From Alphaproteobacteria bacterium (GTDB taxonomy: Bacteria; Pseudomonadota; Alphaproteobacteria; Acetobacterales; Acetobacteraceae), in contig JADZEB010000016.1 of the NCBI GenBank assembly GCA_020850755.1, positions 307,453 through 371,452 of the forward strand: DNA of 64,000 nt, written 5' to 3'. This document shows, in pieces, positions 27,495 through 36,402 of the stretch. The notes below the pieces were generated by a model. It made no database searches. It saw nothing but the letters and a program-made list of their open reading frames with translations, and was not told the origin of the DNA. A program made the position numbers and the translations under genes. Each line of letters starts with the position of its first letter. The first letter of the stretch is position 1.

Positions 27495-28727
27495 TCAGCC
27501 CTGGCGGGCGATGTGCCGCGCCAGCGAGCGGCGCGCCGCCGGGCGGAAGCCAAGATGCGCCGCCAAGCCCATCGTCGCAAGCAGGAGCGGCAGGATGCCA
27601 AGCGCGCGCATCGCATCGCCCGAGGCGGCCACAAGCAGCGTGCCGCCGATGCCATGGCCCATCATCAGGAAGCCCATCAGCGCCGACGCCGCCCCCGCCA
27701 TCGCCGGGAAGGGGCCGATCGCACCCATCTGCGCGCCGGGACCGATCAGCGCCGCGCTTGCCGCCCAGGCGCAGGCGGAGACGATCACGGTCCAGGCCGC
27801 CACCCTGCCGAACAGCACCTGTGCCGCGAACAGAAGACCGCTAACGAACAGCGCGATCCCGCCGGCAAGCTCGATCCGATCGGCCGAGATGGTCCGCAGC
27901 AACCGCGTCACCAGACCGGCCGTGGCGGCATAGGTGAGCGCCGACAGCGACATGGCGAAGCCGAATGCCAGAGGCGTCAGCCCGATCCGGTCGATCAGGA
28001 CGAAGGGCATCAGCGCCGAGAAGCTGTAGAGGCCGCCCATCGCCGGGGCCACCAAGAGAGTATGGTGCAGGAAGATCGGCTCGACGGCGATGCGCCGGAA
28101 GCGACCGAGAATCAGACCGGGCGCCAGCGCGGCGCGGTCACGGTGGCGGTTGGTCTCGGGCATCAGGAAGATGACCATGATGCCGAGCGCTACGCCGAAC
28201 CCGGCCATCGCCAGGAACACCCACCGCCATGTGACGAAGGTCAGGATCGCCCCGCCGATCGCCTGCCCCGCCGCGGGCGCCAGGCTGATGATCATGCCGG
28301 TGATCGACATGATCCGGGCGCCGGCCGCCCCAACGTAGAGGTCACGCACTATGGCGCGGCTGATCGCCACCCCGCCCGAGGCGCCGATGCCCTGCACCAC
28401 ACGCCCGACGAGGAGATCGCGAACATCGTCGGCGAACAGGCACAGCAAGGTTCCGGCCAGGTAGATTACCGCAAACCCGAGCAGCACCGGCTTGCGCCCG
28501 AGCGCATCCGAAAGCGGTCCGCAAACCAGCTGCGCCCCGGCGAATCCCATCAGGTAGACGGTCACCGTGAACTGGATGGCCGCCAGGTCGGTGCCGAGCG
28601 ATGCAGCCAGCGCCGGCATCGCCGGCGAATAGAGCGTCAGGCTGAGAGGCCCAAGCGCTACCAGAAGCGCGCACAACAGTACCGTGCGACGCTCCGTCAT
28701 CGGGCGTGTCGCGTGCGCGTCGGTCAT
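27495..28727 (-). CDS. MFS drug-resistance/exporter protein, Bcr/CflA family
   Basis: Twelve-helix inner-membrane antiporter of 410 aa. The pattern LTLYSPAMPALAASLGTDLAAIQFTVT at the start, the motif A region GPLSDALGRKPVLL and the motif C-like region RVVQGIGASGGVAISRAIVRD followed by SLAPAAGQAIGG are typical of Bcr/CflA exporters. An internal ATG at 28700 would also give a full transporter; upstream ribosome sites are weak for both. It precedes the selenoprotein gene by 34 nt and they probably form one transcript. Substrate unknown; the family exports bicyclomycin, chloramphenicol, sulfonamides or cysteine-like compounds. Confidence 0.85.
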   Translation of the reverse strand: MTDAHATRPMTERRTVLLCALLVALGPLSLTLYSPAMPALAASLGTDLAAIQFTVTVYLMGFAGAQLVCGPLSDALGRKPVLLGFAVIYLAGTLLCLFADDVRDLLVGRVVQGIGASGGVAISRAIVRDLYVGAAGARIMSITGMIISLAPAAGQAIGGAILTFVTWRWVFLAMAGFGVALGIMVIFLMPETNRHRDRAALAPGLILGRFRRIAVEPIFLHHTLLVAPAMGGLYSFSALMPFVLIDRIGLTPLAFGFAMSLSALTYAATAGLVTRLLRTISADRIELAGGIALFVSGLLFAAQVLFGRVAAWTVIVSACAWAASAALIGPGAQMGAIGPFPAMAGAASALMGFLMMGHGIGGTLLVAASGDAMRALGILPLLLATMGLAAHLGFRPAARRSLARHIARQG

Positions 28728-28935
28728 GGCGCGGCGGGAGTGGGGGCAGGCGGGACGGCGCGGGTCACAAGCTCCCTCTTAACACAGCGGAGCGCCGCGC
28801 GCGCGCGCGATTACCCGGCGCCGTGTGCTGCGGCCCACCGCGTGGACAGGGGAAAGCCCGTCACCCTATAGTCCGCCGGGCCAAGACCGCGCGGCAAGCG
28901 CGACAGCCGCCTGTTTCCGGAACCGAGGACCCGCC

Positions 28936-29994
28936 ATGAGCAGCATCGCCGCCGATCTTCCGCCCGAGGTCACCGACCGCTCGGCCTGGTATGGCCCGGA
29001 CATGGCCAAACGCAACGACTGGGTCGAGTTCCTGTCTGATGCCGAACTGGTCGAGGTAGTCGACAATGCGCGCCGACTTGCCGCATCGGGGCGCGAGATC
29101 GGCCAGCTTTCCGCTGCTGATTTCCCGCTGCCGCGCCTTGCCCCGCGGCTTGCCGCGATCACCGACGAGGTGCTCAACGGCCGGGGCTTCGCCCTTCTGC
29201 GCGGCCTGCCGATGGACCGCCTCTCCTACCGCGAGGCGGCCACCGCCTATTTCGGCATTGGCGCCCATGTCGGCGCGGCGCGCAGCCAGAACGCCAAGGG
29301 CCATGTCCTCGGGCATGTGCGCGATCTCGGCCTGTCATCGAAAGACCCGAACGTCCGCATCTACCAGACCAGCGAACGCCAGACCTACCACACCGACAGC
29401 TGCGACATCGTGGCGCTGCTGTGCGTGCGGCCGGCGAAGTCAGGCGGCCTCTCGGCACTGGTTTCGGCCACGACGATGTGGAACGAGATGCGCCGCGCGC
29501 GGCCCGATCTGGCGCATGAACTGTTGCAGCCGATGGCGCATGACCGGCGCGGCGAGGTGCCCCCCGGCCAGAAGCCCTACTACATGATGCCGGTCTGGAG
29601 CTGGTACCAGGGCCTGCTGACAGTGTTCCACCAGCGCCAATACTGGGACAGCGCGCAACGCTTCGCGGATGCGCCGCGCCTGACGCCGCGTCAGGTCGAG
29701 GCGCTCGACATGTTCGACGCGCTCGCCAACGATCCGCGCCTGCACATGTTCATGGAGTTCCGCCCGGGCGACATCCAGCTCGTGCACAACCACTCCCTGC
29801 TCCATGACCGCACCGCCTTTGAGGACTGGCCCGAACCCGAGCGCCGGCGCCACCTCTTGCGCCTCTGGCTTGCCCCCAGGGGCGCGCGCCCGCTGCCGCC
29901 GCATTTCGCGCAGCGCTTCGGCAGCCTGGCGCCCGGCGAGCGCGGCGGCATCATGATCGAAGGCACCCGGCTGAACGCGCCGCTCGAAGCCTAG
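28936..29994 (+). CDS. TauD/TfdA-family Fe(II)/2-oxoglutarate-dependent dioxygenase
   Basis: A 352-aa cytoplasmic oxygenase that would hydroxylate a small organic acid, sulfonate or amine using 2-oxoglutarate. The HxD iron ligands are His152 and Asp154 in TYHTDSCDIV. The distal His region is LVHNHSLLHDRTAFEDW, followed by the RHLLRLWL arginine that binds 2-oxoglutarate. Length is somewhat above TauD, closer to gamma-butyrobetaine-type or uncharacterised TauD homologues. Start ATG 28936 has GAGG upstream; the frame is open from 28825 but without a ribosome site. It diverges from the MFS gene across a 208-base gap where I see no further gene. Confidence 0.85.
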   Translation: MSSIAADLPPEVTDRSAWYGPDMAKRNDWVEFLSDAELVEVVDNARRLAASGREIGQLSAADFPLPRLAPRLAAITDEVLNGRGFALLRGLPMDRLSYREAATAYFGIGAHVGAARSQNAKGHVLGHVRDLGLSSKDPNVRIYQTSERQTYHTDSCDIVALLCVRPAKSGGLSALVSATTMWNEMRRARPDLAHELLQPMAHDRRGEVPPGQKPYYMMPVWSWYQGLLTVFHQRQYWDSAQRFADAPRLTPRQVEALDMFDALANDPRLHMFMEFRPGDIQLVHNHSLLHDRTAFEDWPEPERRRHLLRLWLAPRGARPLPPHFAQRFGSLAPGERGGIMIEGTRLNAPLEA

Positions 29995-30015
29995 CGGCCC
30001 ACCCGCGGGCCGGCG

Positions 30016-31011
30016 CTACTGGATACGGATATTCGCGGCGCGGATCACCGCGCCCCATCTGTCGCGCTCGCGGCGGATGTTGGCGGCGTAGCCAGCGGGA
30101 CCCTCGGCCATGACGGTGAAGCCCATCTCGGTCAGCCGCTCGGTCATGGCCGGGGTGCGCATCACGGCCTGGATCTCCGCCAGCATGCGCGCAACGAGCG
30201 GCGCGGGCATTGCCGCCGGGGCGAACATGCCCCAGTAGGACGAGGCTTCCATGCGCGGCAGCCCGGCCTCGGCGAAGGTCGGCACATCGGGGGCGAGCGG
30301 ATGGCGTGCCGCCCCGGTGATCGCCAGCGCGCGCAGCCGGCCGGCCCGCAGATGCGGATTCGCAGTCGAAATTCCCGCGAACAGCGATGGCACGTTGCCG
30401 GCGATGACGTCGTTCATCGCCGGGGCGCCGCCACGATAGGCGACGTCCAGAAGGTTGATGCCGGCCTCGATCTTGAGCAACTCGCCCGCCAGGTGGCTCG
30501 CCGAGCCCGCGCCGCCCGACGCCACGCCGAGCGTGCCCGGCGCCGACTTCGCCGCCGCTATGAACTCCGCCAGCGTGCGATAGGGTGTCGCGGCATTGAC
30601 CACGATCACCACGGGCCCCGCCGCCATGAGGCAGACGGGCTGGAAGTCCTTGTCCGGATCGTAGGGCAGGCGTTGCACCAGGAGCGGTGTGAGCTGGTAC
30701 GAGGTATCGGTCATCAGGAAATTGTAGCCGTCCGGCGCACTGCGCGCGGCGGCCTCGGTGCCGATCACGCTGCCGCCGCCGGGGCGGTTGTCGATCACGA
30801 TCGACTGGCGCAGCCGTTCCTGCACCAGCGGCAGCACGACACGCGCCAGAACATCGGTGCCGCCGCCGGCCGCGAACGGGATGATCACGCGGATGGCCCG
30901 CGTCGGCCAGTCGGCCGCTTGCGCGCGAGCGGCGCGCGGCGCCCCGGCCAATCCGACGGCGGCAGCGCCGGCGAGTGCGAAGGCGCGTCGGCTGATGCGA
31001 TCCTTGTGCAT
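30016..31011 (-). CDS. Bug-family (TctC) periplasmic solute-binding protein
   Basis: Extracytoplasmic receptor of 331 aa for a carboxylate or similar anion. A twin-arginine-like N-terminus (SRRAFALAGAAAVGLAG) leads to a signal peptide ending near ARAQA. The mature protein has WPTRAIRVIIPFAAGGGTDVLAR, the diagnostic Bug ligand loop, then IVIDNRPGGGSVIGTEAAARSAPDG. An AGGAGG site lies before ATG 31011. It is followed by no TctA/TctB permease genes. It lies downstream of a second, similar Bug gene 53 nt away, and the two appear to be old tandem duplicates. Confidence 0.9.
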   Translation of the reverse strand: MHKDRISRRAFALAGAAAVGLAGAPRAARAQAADWPTRAIRVIIPFAAGGGTDVLARVVLPLVQERLRQSIVIDNRPGGGSVIGTEAAARSAPDGYNFLMTDTSYQLTPLLVQRLPYDPDKDFQPVCLMAAGPVVIVVNAATPYRTLAEFIAAAKSAPGTLGVASGGAGSASHLAGELLKIEAGINLLDVAYRGGAPAMNDVIAGNVPSLFAGISTANPHLRAGRLRALAITGAARHPLAPDVPTFAEAGLPRMEASSYWGMFAPAAMPAPLVARMLAEIQAVMRTPAMTERLTEMGFTVMAEGPAGYAANIRRERDRWGAVIRAANIRIQ

Positions 31012-31064
31012 GGCGCTGCCCTCCTTCGCCCCGCCCGCGCGTGCGCCCGGTTGCGGGCGATGCC

Positions 31065-32036
31065 CTAGTTGATGGTGATGTTGGCGCGCCGGATAACCTC
31101 GGCCCACTTCGTGCGCTCGCTGCGGATATTCTCGGCATAGGCCGCGGGGCCGCCGGCAAGCACCGTGTAGCCGAGATCGATCAGCCGCTGGCGGTGCTGC
31201 TGGGCGGACACCGCCTCGTTCGCCACACTGGCCATGCGCTCCACGATCGCGCGGGGCGTGTTGGCAGGACCCAGAATGCCCCAGTAGGACGAGGCATCCA
31301 CCTTGGGCAGGCCCGCCTCGGCGAATGTGGGCACGTTCGGGAAGGACGGATGGCGCGCGCTGCCGGTAATGGCCAAGGCATTGAGCCTGCCCGAGGTGAG
31401 ATGTGGTCCGGCCGAGGTGATACCCGCGAACAGGATCGGCACGTTGCCCGCGACCACATCGTTGATCGCGAGACCGCTGCCGCGATAGGGGATGTGCGTC
31501 AGGTCGATGCCAGCCTCCATCTTGAGAAGCTCGCCGGCAAGATGGGTCGAGGCGCCGTTGCCGCCCGATGCATAGGCAAGCCGGCCCGGCTGCGCCTTGG
31601 CAGCGGCAACCAGTTCGGCCACCGTGCGTGCGGGTAGCGAGGGATGCGTCACCAGGATCACCGGCCCCGAGGTAAGCAGCGCGGCGGGCACGAAATCCTT
31701 CTCGGCGTCGTAGGGCAGGCGCGGCTGCAGGAGCGGCGTCAGCATGAAGGAGAGATCGACCATGAGCCACGTGTAGCCATCGGGTGCCGAGCGCGCCACC
31801 GCCTCGGTCCCGATCACGCTGCCCGCACCCGGGCGATTGTCGATGACGATGTTCTGGCCGAGCTTCTCCTGCATCAGCGGTTGCATGATCCGCGCGAGGA
31901 CGTCGGTGCCGCCGCCGGGAGCGAAGGGAACGATGATGCGAATCGAACGCGTGGGCCAGGACTGCGCCCGCGCCCGGCCCGCGGTCGCAGCAATGGCACC
32001 GGCCGTGGCAGCGAGAAGTACGGAACGACGCTTCAT
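31065..32036 (-). CDS. Bug-family (TctC) periplasmic solute-binding protein
   Basis: A 323-aa paralogue of the adjacent receptor with the same architecture: short signal peptide ending ARAQS, then WPTRSIRIIVPFAPGGGTDVLAR, IVIDNRPGAGSVIGTEAVARSAPDG and a C-terminal SERTKWAEVIRRANITIN. Close residue-by-residue agreement with the downstream neighbour points to tandem duplication. The GGGAGG site precedes ATG 32036. With an alpha/beta hydrolase gene just upstream (36 nt), the three may form a transport and hydrolysis unit; the ligand is not known. Confidence 0.9.
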   Translation of the reverse strand: MKRRSVLLAATAGAIAATAGRARAQSWPTRSIRIIVPFAPGGGTDVLARIMQPLMQEKLGQNIVIDNRPGAGSVIGTEAVARSAPDGYTWLMVDLSFMLTPLLQPRLPYDAEKDFVPAALLTSGPVILVTHPSLPARTVAELVAAAKAQPGRLAYASGGNGASTHLAGELLKMEAGIDLTHIPYRGSGLAINDVVAGNVPILFAGITSAGPHLTSGRLNALAITGSARHPSFPNVPTFAEAGLPKVDASSYWGILGPANTPRAIVERMASVANEAVSAQQHRQRLIDLGYTVLAGGPAAYAENIRSERTKWAEVIRRANITIN

Positions 32037-32072
32037 GGAAACCTCCCTAGGGATTGGAAATCGGCAGCCCGC

Positions 32073-32879
32073 TCAGTCCGCGCGCGCATGCCTGGCCAGA
32101 AAGGCCAGCGCATCATCGACGCAGCGATCAGGCACCGCGTCGCAGATATTGTGCGGCATGCCATCATAAGTGACGAGGGTGGAGCCCTTGATCCGCTCCG
32201 CCATGCGCACATAACCGTCATGCGAGCCGATCGGCTCGGCCCCCGGTGCCACGATCAGCGTCGGGCAGCCGATCTTGTGCAGTTCGTCCTCCCAGAAGCG
32301 GCTGGCCATGTGCGTGATGAAGCGCGCGATATAGGCAGGGTTGCACGAGCCGGTCTGGTCGAGGAACCACTCGCGCTGGCGCGGATCGATGTCTTGCGGG
32401 AAGCGATCGGCGATGGTCTCGGCCAGGAAGGCGCGCAGGCCCTTCTTCTCCACCTGGGGCAGCCAGGACATGGCGTTGCTGTTCTTGAGGCCCGGCAGCG
32501 CGCCATAGAGCGCCAGCGTCTTGACGCGCTTGGGATAGGTCATCGCCAGACGCTGGGCGACATAGCCGCCGGCCGAGTTGCCGATCACATGCGCCGCCTC
32601 GATGCCGAGCGTGTTCATGAGTTCGGCGGCATCCTCGACCAGGCGCTCCAGGGTCAGCGCCTTGTCGGGCGGCGGGATCTCGCTCTCGCCATGGCCGCGC
32701 AGATCGGGCGTGACGACGATGAAGCGGCGCGCAAGGCGCGGAATCCATTGCACGAAACGCTGCGCGCAGCCCATGGCCGAGTGCAGAAGCAGCAGACATT
32801 CGGGCTTGCGCCAGGGATCGGTGAAATCGTCCACCCGATAGGCAAGCCGCATCCCGTCGCTGGCGGTGAAGTGCTGCAT
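32073..32879 (-). CDS. Alpha/beta hydrolase (PcaD-like)
   Basis: A 268-aa serine hydrolase fold. The oxyanion region LLLLHSAMG and PDLRGHGES precede the nucleophile elbow GNSAGG (Ser102), and the C-terminal catalytic His is in DGMPHNICD. The pattern resembles 3-oxoadipate enol-lactonase and related C-C or ester hydrolases. ATG 32879 was chosen because the fold begins there (MQHFTASDGMRLAYR); the frame extends to 32945 without adding conserved sequence. It is first in a minus-strand unit with two Bug receptors. Confidence 0.82.
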   Translation of the reverse strand: MQHFTASDGMRLAYRVDDFTDPWRKPECLLLLHSAMGCAQRFVQWIPRLARRFIVVTPDLRGHGESEIPPPDKALTLERLVEDAAELMNTLGIEAAHVIGNSAGGYVAQRLAMTYPKRVKTLALYGALPGLKNSNAMSWLPQVEKKGLRAFLAETIADRFPQDIDPRQREWFLDQTGSCNPAYIARFITHMASRFWEDELHKIGCPTLIVAPGAEPIGSHDGYVRMAERIKGSTLVTYDGMPHNICDAVPDRCVDDALAFLARHARAD

Positions 32880-33174
32880 GACTGCCCGTACCACTCCGAA
32901 GTTGTTGCAGAATCCGAGACTAGGCGCATGCGGCAACGCGGGCAAGCGGTCGCGGCGCCTGCGCTCGGACCAGCCTCGGGGCCATTGGTCACAGCCCGGC
33001 CACAGCCAGCTTGATCTGGATTAAGGCACCCGTCCTCTCCTGCGTGCTAGGGAAAGCTGGCCAGCCGATCTCTCAGTCCTGTGCCGCCGTGCGACCTGTG
33101 TCGCGATTGGGCGCAGCGCCGTTATTTGCGCTCGACTGGCAGCACACAACGCGTTTCCGGAGGAGGACCACCCG

Positions 33175-33552
33175 ATGAGCCGCCTGCGCCATACGATCCG
33201 TCCCCATGGGCCGACCCATCAGGCCACCGCCATGCCGAACGCTACCGCCGATTTCGTCCAGACTGTCGCCGAGTGCGGCGAACGCTACATCGTCTCGCGT
33301 GCCGAGTTGTTCGACCGCTTAGCCCGTTGCACCACGCCGGCGGAGGCCACGGCTGTCACGACCACCTGGTTCCAGCATCGCCTGTCGGAGGTGGCGGAGC
33401 AGAACCAGCGCCTGTTCCAGGCATGGCTGGCCATGGGCATGAGCGGCTGGCACGCAGCGACCGGCAATGCCGCCCCGAACGAGTTGCCGACCCAGACACA
33501 GGCGCCGCCCCAGCCCCCGACGAGCCATCACGCACGCGATATCGCGGCATGA
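33175..33552 (+). CDS. Small phasin-like protein
   Basis: A 125-aa protein with a strong GGAGGAGGA site before ATG 33175. Its core (about residues 25-95) is predicted all-helical, with the phasin-like order of CTTPAEATAVTTTWFQHRLSEVAEQNQ followed by LFQAWL. The C-terminus is Pro/Gln-rich. Phasins coat polyhydroxyalkanoate granules. The resemblance is in pattern and size only, and it could be another small helical protein. It stands alone, divergent from the hydrolase across 295 bases in which I see only the ribosome site, and convergent with the next gene. Confidence 0.45.
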   Translation: MSRLRHTIRPHGPTHQATAMPNATADFVQTVAECGERYIVSRAELFDRLARCTTPAEATAVTTTWFQHRLSEVAEQNQRLFQAWLAMGMSGWHAATGNAAPNELPTQTQAPPQPPTSHHARDIAA

Positions 33553-33556
33553 TCTG

Positions 33557-34297
33557 CTAGGCCGGCTTGGCCTCGCCCGTCCAGCCGCACGCCGCCAGCC
33601 CGCCCTGCATGTGCGCTGGCGGCGGAGCGGTGACGCTCACGCTCGGCCTGTCGGCATAGAGCGGCAGGGTGATCGCACGCGCATGCAGGTGCAGCGTGCG
33701 TCCCAGCGGGTGGCGCGCTGCCGCCTCGCCGCCATACTGGCCGTCGCCCAGCACGGGGCAGCCGAGCGCCGCGCAATGGACGCGGATCTGGTGGGTGCGC
33801 CCCGTGCGCGGGCGCAGCTCAAGCCAGGCCAGCCCCTGCCCCCGGCCAAGCACGCGATACTCGGTCGAGGCGGCTTGGCCGCCCGACCCGGCCGGGACCA
33901 TGCGCCAGCCCTCGACGCGCGTATCCTTGGCCAGCGGCAGGTCGATGCGGCCCTCGGCCTCCGGCGGCGCGCCCAGCACCACGGCCCAGTAGACCTTCTC
34001 CACCGCGCCGGCAGCGAACAGGCGGCCGAGTTTCGCCAGCACGCGCCGGTTGCGCCCGAGAACCAGGCAGCCCGAGGTGTCGCGGTCCAGCCGATGCGCC
34101 AGCGCCGGCGGGTGCGACAGGCCGAAGCGCAGCGCATCGAAGAACATCTCGAGATTGAGGCCCCCGCCCGGCCCGGCATGGACCGGCACACCCGCCGGTT
34201 TGTCGAGCACGATGATCTGCGCATCGCGGAACAGCACGCGCGCGCGCACATCTTCCGGCGTCAGGCGCGGGGTGGATCGGTGCGGGCGGCTCGGCAT
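33557..34297 (-). CDS. RluA-family pseudouridine synthase
   Basis: Isomerises uridine to pseudouridine in rRNA or tRNA. The 246-aa protein has the catalytic motif HRLDRDTSG with the active-site Asp, VLDKPAGVPVHAGPG in the entry strand and ELRPRTGRTHQIRVH near the C-terminus. It lacks an N-terminal S4 domain and is at the short end for the family, like RluA or TruC. Nothing nearby is connected with it. The target nucleotide cannot be predicted. Confidence 0.9.
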   Translation of the reverse strand: MPSRPHRSTPRLTPEDVRARVLFRDAQIIVLDKPAGVPVHAGPGGGLNLEMFFDALRFGLSHPPALAHRLDRDTSGCLVLGRNRRVLAKLGRLFAAGAVEKVYWAVVLGAPPEAEGRIDLPLAKDTRVEGWRMVPAGSGGQAASTEYRVLGRGQGLAWLELRPRTGRTHQIRVHCAALGCPVLGDGQYGGEAAARHPLGRTLHLHARAITLPLYADRPSVSVTAPPPAHMQGGLAACGWTGEAKPA

Positions 34298-34402
34298 GCC
34301 AGATGCCTATAGCGCGGCCCGGCCCGTCCCGCCAGGGCATGGCGGCTGGCGTGTCCCGGGGCGGCGTCCTATTCTCGCTTCTCGTCATCGTGGAGGCCGT
34401 CC

Positions 34403-35590
34403 ATGCCTTTCCTCAGCCGCTCCGTGTTCGACTACCGCCTCGGCCTGATGCGCGCGCTGATGGACCGCAACGGCTACGACGCGCTTGCCTTCACCGGCGA
34501 GGATTTCTTCCAGTTCGCCACAAATTTCGCGCTCGATGTGCGGGCGTGGGAACGTCCGGCCCTGGTCGTGGTGCCGCGCAACGGACAGCCCTTCTGCGTG
34601 CTGAACGAACTGTCCACCAACCATTGGCGCTTCTCGCGCGAGGCGGGGCGGATCTGGGTCGAGGACGCGACCTTCTATGCCGAGCATCCGCGCGTGGCGG
34701 GCCGGACCTGGCTCGCCCCGCAATGGACCGGGATGGTGGCCGAGTTGCTGCGCGCGCGCGGGCTGCATCGCTCTCGCATCGGCACCGACGCCCTGCCCGC
34801 CCACCTGGCGCGCGTTGCAACGCTCCTGCCCGGCCTGCACTTCGAGACCGTCACGGCCGAGATGCGCCGCCTGCGCTGGGTCAAGCACGCCGAGGAACTC
34901 GCGCTGATGCGCGCGGCAGCCGAGCTGTCCGACTGGGGCCAGGAGCGCTACCGCGAGAACATCCGTCCCGGCCGGCTGGTGCAGGAGCTGGACTTCGCCA
35001 TGGCCGCGCTGCTGGGCGGGGAAGCGGCGCGCCGTTTCCCGGGCGAGAATTGCGAGATCCGCACCTGGACGCTCTCGGGTCCGCCATCGGCCGCCCCGCA
35101 TGGCGATGGCGCGCCCACCGGCGCCACGATCGAGAAGGGCCACGTGATCGTCAACATGGTCATCCCGCGCCTGAACGGCCTTGTCGTCGAGAACGAGCGC
35201 ACCTGGTTCTGCGGCGCCCCCTCGCCAGAGCAGGCGTGCATGTTCAAGGCGGCAACGGACGCGAACCTCGCCGCGATCGAGCAGTTCTGGGGCGGCAACT
35301 CGCTTGCGGCGATCGATGCCGCGGCGCAGATGGTGTTCGAGAAGGCGGGCTTCGGCCACCTCGTCTTGCACCGCACCGGACATGGCATGGGCACGCTCGG
35401 CCACGAGGTCCCCGACGACATGGCGTTCAACCCCCGCCTGTTGCTGCTCAACGAGGTCTATAGCTGCGAGCCCGGCATCTACGCCTGGGGCATCGGCGGC
35501 TTCCGCCATGACGACACGGTGGTGGTGGGCGAGCGGCCCGAAGTTCTGACCAAGGCGCCCAAGGACATTGCCAGCCAGACGATCCGCTAG
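34403..35590 (+). CDS. M24/creatinase-like pita-bread enzyme lacking metal ligands
   Basis: The 395-aa protein has the creatinase/prolidase two-domain layout: an N-terminal creatinase_N domain to about residue 150, then the pita-bread domain. The usual M24 metal aspartates are not present. The first-strand region reads NMVIPRLNGLVVENERTW and the final RxED region reads RHDD. Instead, His233, Glu265 and Glu356 sit where creatinase has its catalytic His and two guanidinium-binding Glu residues, and Arg51 matches its substrate Arg. A second creatinase Arg is not evident. Length matches creatinase (about 400 aa). It overlaps the convergent permease gene by the CTAG at 35587-35590. A Xaa-Pro peptidase is less likely given the ligand changes. 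Confidence 0.72.
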   Translation: MPFLSRSVFDYRLGLMRALMDRNGYDALAFTGEDFFQFATNFALDVRAWERPALVVVPRNGQPFCVLNELSTNHWRFSREAGRIWVEDATFYAEHPRVAGRTWLAPQWTGMVAELLRARGLHRSRIGTDALPAHLARVATLLPGLHFETVTAEMRRLRWVKHAEELALMRAAAELSDWGQERYRENIRPGRLVQELDFAMAALLGGEAARRFPGENCEIRTWTLSGPPSAAPHGDGAPTGATIEKGHVIVNMVIPRLNGLVVENERTWFCGAPSPEQACMFKAATDANLAAIEQFWGGNSLAAIDAAAQMVFEKAGFGHLVLHRTGHGMGTLGHEVPDDMAFNPRLLLLNEVYSCEPGIYAWGIGGFRHDDTVVVGERPEVLTKAPKDIASQTIR

Positions 35591-36399
35591 TCGCGCATGG
35601 GTGCGCCCGCCTCGGTGCGCGCGCGCACCAGCTTCTGGGCAAGGCTCGCTACCAGCAGCGCCAGCGCGGCCAGCCCGATCAGCAGTGTGCTGATGACATT
35701 GATCTCCGGGCTCACGCCCAGCCGCACCTGCCCGTAGAGGCGCATCGGCAGCGTGGTCGCCCCCGGCCCGCTGGTGAAGGAGGCGATCACCAGATCGTCC
35801 AGAGACAGCGTGAAGGCGAGCAGCCAGCCGGACAGGATCGCCGGCCAGATCGCCGGCAGCGTCACCTGGAAGAAGGCGCCGAACGGCGTCGCGCCGAGAT
35901 CGAGCGCCGCTTCCTCGAGCGCGCGGTCGAAGCTCAGCATGCGGCTCTGCACCAGGACCGCGACGAAGCCGAGCGAGAGTGTGGCGTGGGCAAGCGTGAT
36001 GGTGAGCGCGCCGCGCTCCCATTCCAGCGCCACGAACAGCAGCAGCAGGGCCAGGCCGGTGACGACCTCCGGCATGACCAGTGGCACATAGACCAGCCCT
36101 GCGAGCATGGTGCGGCCACGAAACTGCGCCGCGCGCGCCAGGACGAGGCCCGCCAGCGTGCCCAGCACCAGCGCGATCGTGGCCGAGAATGCGGCGACGC
36201 GCAGGCTCACCCATACGGCGGCAAGCAACGCCTCGTTCTGCCACACCGCTCCATACCAGCGCAGCGAGAAGCCGCCCCACACGCTGACCAGCCGGCTTTC
36301 GTTGAACGAGAGCGCGATCACCACCAGGATCGGCAGATAGAGGAACGCGAGGCCCAGGGCGAGGGCGCAGAGATTGACCGCCGACAGCCCGCGCCGCAT
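35587..36399 (-). CDS. ABC transporter permease, PotC/YdcV-like
   Basis: Inner-membrane subunit of a polyamine- or amino-acid-type ABC importer, 270 aa with about six membrane helices. The EAA loop is visible as EEAALDLGATPFGAFFQVTLPA, which contacts the ATPase. The N-terminal segment FLYLPILVVIALSFNESRL is typical of PotC. It lies 3 nt after the preceding permease and is last in the four-gene minus-strand operon. Its stop overlaps the stop of the convergent M24-like gene. Confidence 0.92.
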   Translation of the reverse strand: MRRGLSAVNLCALALGLAFLYLPILVVIALSFNESRLVSVWGGFSLRWYGAVWQNEALLAAVWVSLRVAAFSATIALVLGTLAGLVLARAAQFRGRTMLAGLVYVPLVMPEVVTGLALLLLFVALEWERGALTITLAHATLSLGFVAVLVQSRMLSFDRALEEAALDLGATPFGAFFQVTLPAIWPAILSGWLLAFTLSLDDLVIASFTSGPGATTLPMRLYGQVRLGVSPEINVISTLLIGLAALALLVASLAQKLVRARTEAGAPMRD

Positions 36400-36402
36400 C
36401 GC

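Noticed and set aside
26999..27655. Separate minus-strand ORF ending at the UGA, with a start at 27655
   Set aside because: It is the N-terminal half of the selenoprotein plus an upstream extension that overlaps the MFS gene; the ribosome site and family sequence begin at 27460.
27330..28871. A 513-codon plus-strand open frame
   Set aside because: Antisense to the MFS exporter and the selenoprotein; its composition is Arg/Gly/Asp-rich noise.
32880..33174. Possible small gene or RNA in the gap between the hydrolase and phasin-like genes
   Set aside because: I found no frame with a ribosome site, no stable hairpin with a T run and no tRNA-like fold.
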